Assembly: GCA_905200945.1 (NCBI GenBank)
Contig: CAJKMG010000002.1
Coordinates: 62,001 to 126,000, forward strand
Length of the DNA: 64,000 nucleotides
Direction: 5' to 3'
Origin: an uncultured Akkermansia sp.
GTDB taxonomy: Bacteria > Verrucomicrobiota > Verrucomicrobiia > Verrucomicrobiales > Akkermansiaceae
Below are positions 63,201 through 64,000 of the stretch, in pieces. Every line of letters begins with the position of its first letter. The stretch's first letter is position 1. The translations under genes and the position numbers were made by a program. The notes beneath the pieces are model-generated. The model was not told the origin of the DNA and made no database searches. It saw only the letters and a program-made list of their open reading frames with translations.

Positions 63201-64000
63201 ATGAATACGACATACAAAATTGCCATCGGCGCGGATCACGCCGGAGTCGATCTCAAGGAAACCGTAGCAGAACTCCTTAAGGCATGGGGTCATGAAGTGA
63301 CCGACATGGGAACCATGACCAAAAATTCCTGTGATTATTCCGACTATGCCAATGCAGTCGCAAGCAGCATTGCTGACGGCACCAACGACCGCGGCATCCT
63401 TATCTGCCGTTCCGGCATCGGCATGAGCATTGCCGCCAACCGCTGGGTGGGCGTCCGCGCCGCCCTCTGCCGCACAGCCCCTGCTGCGGCCCTCTCCCGC
63501 CAGCACAATGATTCCAACCTGCTCTGCCTGGCTTCCGCCTATGTGGACAATGAAAGTGTGGAAGATGTCCTGGACGCCTGGCTGCATGCTGACTTTGAAG
63601 GCGGGCGCCATGAACGCCGCGTCGTCAAATCCTCCGGCAGCCCCCTGCAATGGACGGATCCGGAACTGGCGGCCCTCATTCAGGAAGAAGGGCGCCGGGA
63701 AAGCAACAACATTGAGCTGATTGCCTCTGAAAACTTCACTTCCCCCTCCGTCCGGGAAGCCCAGGGTTCCCTGCTGACCAACAAATACGCGGAAGGCTAT
63801 CCCGGCAAGCGCTGGTATGGCGGCTGCGAGGTGGTGGACAAAGTGGAACAGCTCGCCATTGACCGCGTGCTGAAAATTTTCGGCGGGGATCATGCCAACG
63901 TGCAGCCCCACTCCGGTTCCCAGGCCAACATGGCTGTTTACTTCTCTGTTCTGAAACCGGGCGACACCATTCTCACGATGGATCTCTCCCACGGCGGCCA
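63201..64000 (+). CDS. RpiB-GlyA fusion: ribose 5-phosphate isomerase B joined to serine hydroxymethyltransferase (3' end outside window)
   Basis: One uninterrupted frame to the window edge; ATG 63201 or 63189. Residues 1-145 are RpiB: IAIGADHAGVDLKE, Cys69 in ICRSGIGMSIAANR (family usually CGTG; here CRSG), LSRQHNDSN with His102 and GGRHERRV. Residues from about 155 are SHMT: RRESNNIELIASENFTS, NKYAEGYPGKRWYGGCE, NVQPHSGSQANMAVY and GDTILTMDLSHGG. The PLP lysine lies beyond the edge. RpiB interconverts ribose 5- and ribulose 5-phosphate; SHMT makes glycine and methylene-THF from serine. The linker (145-155) shows no stop or re-start. A single two-domain protein is what the sequence shows; simultaneous activity of both domains is inferred. 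Confidence 0.93.
   Translation, partial: MNTTYKIAIGADHAGVDLKETVAELLKAWGHEVTDMGTMTKNSCDYSDYANAVASSIADGTNDRGILICRSGIGMSIAANRWVGVRAALCRTAPAAALSRQHNDSNLLCLASAYVDNESVEDVLDAWLHADFEGGRHERRVVKSSGSPLQWTDPELAALIQEEGRRESNNIELIASENFTSPSVREAQGSLLTNKYAEGYPGKRWYGGCEVVDKVEQLAIDRVLKIFGGDHANVQPHSGSQANMAVYFSVLKPGDTILTMDLSHGG

Overview
The window reads as a chromosomal segment of an Akkermansia-like member of the Verrucomicrobiota. The supporting signs are a cobamide-remodelling/CobU pair, a dense set of secreted mucin-type glycosidases (GH20, three GH2, a sulfatase), a pyrophosphate-type phosphofructokinase, the carboxynorspermidine polyamine route, a TPR-secretin, a long-form IspH, GC-rich coding sequence and few Shine-Dalgarno sites. 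The species assignment is inference from gene content; no database search was possible.

Layout. 1-1.5 kb: end of a probable cbiR, cobU, a terminator and tRNA-Leu(CAA). 1.5-2.7 kb: decayed sequence beside the tRNA. 2.7-6.8 kb: a GntR/LacI-type regulator, PPi-phosphofructokinase and an unknown membrane protein. 6.9-18.9 kb: glycan degradation (GH20 and three collinear GH2 enzymes, two with C-terminal discoidin-like domains), interrupted by rarA on the other strand. 19.2-20.3 kb: a solitary tyrosine recombinase. 20.4-23.5 kb: polyamine genes nspC-speA. 23.7-26.4 kb: a putative lipoprotein and a sulfatase. 26.6-30.9 kb: leuS, rpe and, convergent, psd.

31.05-34.4 kb is an AT-richer accessory island. 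It carries a GmrSD-like DUF262/DUF1524 gene followed by a five-repeat CRISPR array whose repeat resembles type I-C, with no cas gene in view. From 34.6 kb core genes resume: ilvB, a HAD phosphatase, rpsT, a zinc-ribbon protein, ispH, and a dus-transglutaminase-lipid kinase operon. A long minus-strand series follows: a thioredoxin-fold protein, CCA-type nucleotidyltransferase, GH13, secretin, AsmA-like protein, acyltransferase, folD and fabI, ending at a strong hairpin. The gap at 53.8-54.3 kb holds two tandem units that share an 18-nt motif, each made of a short reading frame followed by an intrinsic terminator. The last part carries a Pit-type phosphate transporter with a PhoU-like tail, hrpB, cdsA, a Prc-type protease and the 5' part of an RpiB-SHMT (GlyA) fusion that runs off the window.

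The observations I rate highest are the orphan I-C-like array beside the GmrSD-like gene, the RpiB-GlyA fusion, and the tandem FIGS-stop/terminator units upstream of the thioredoxin-fold gene.
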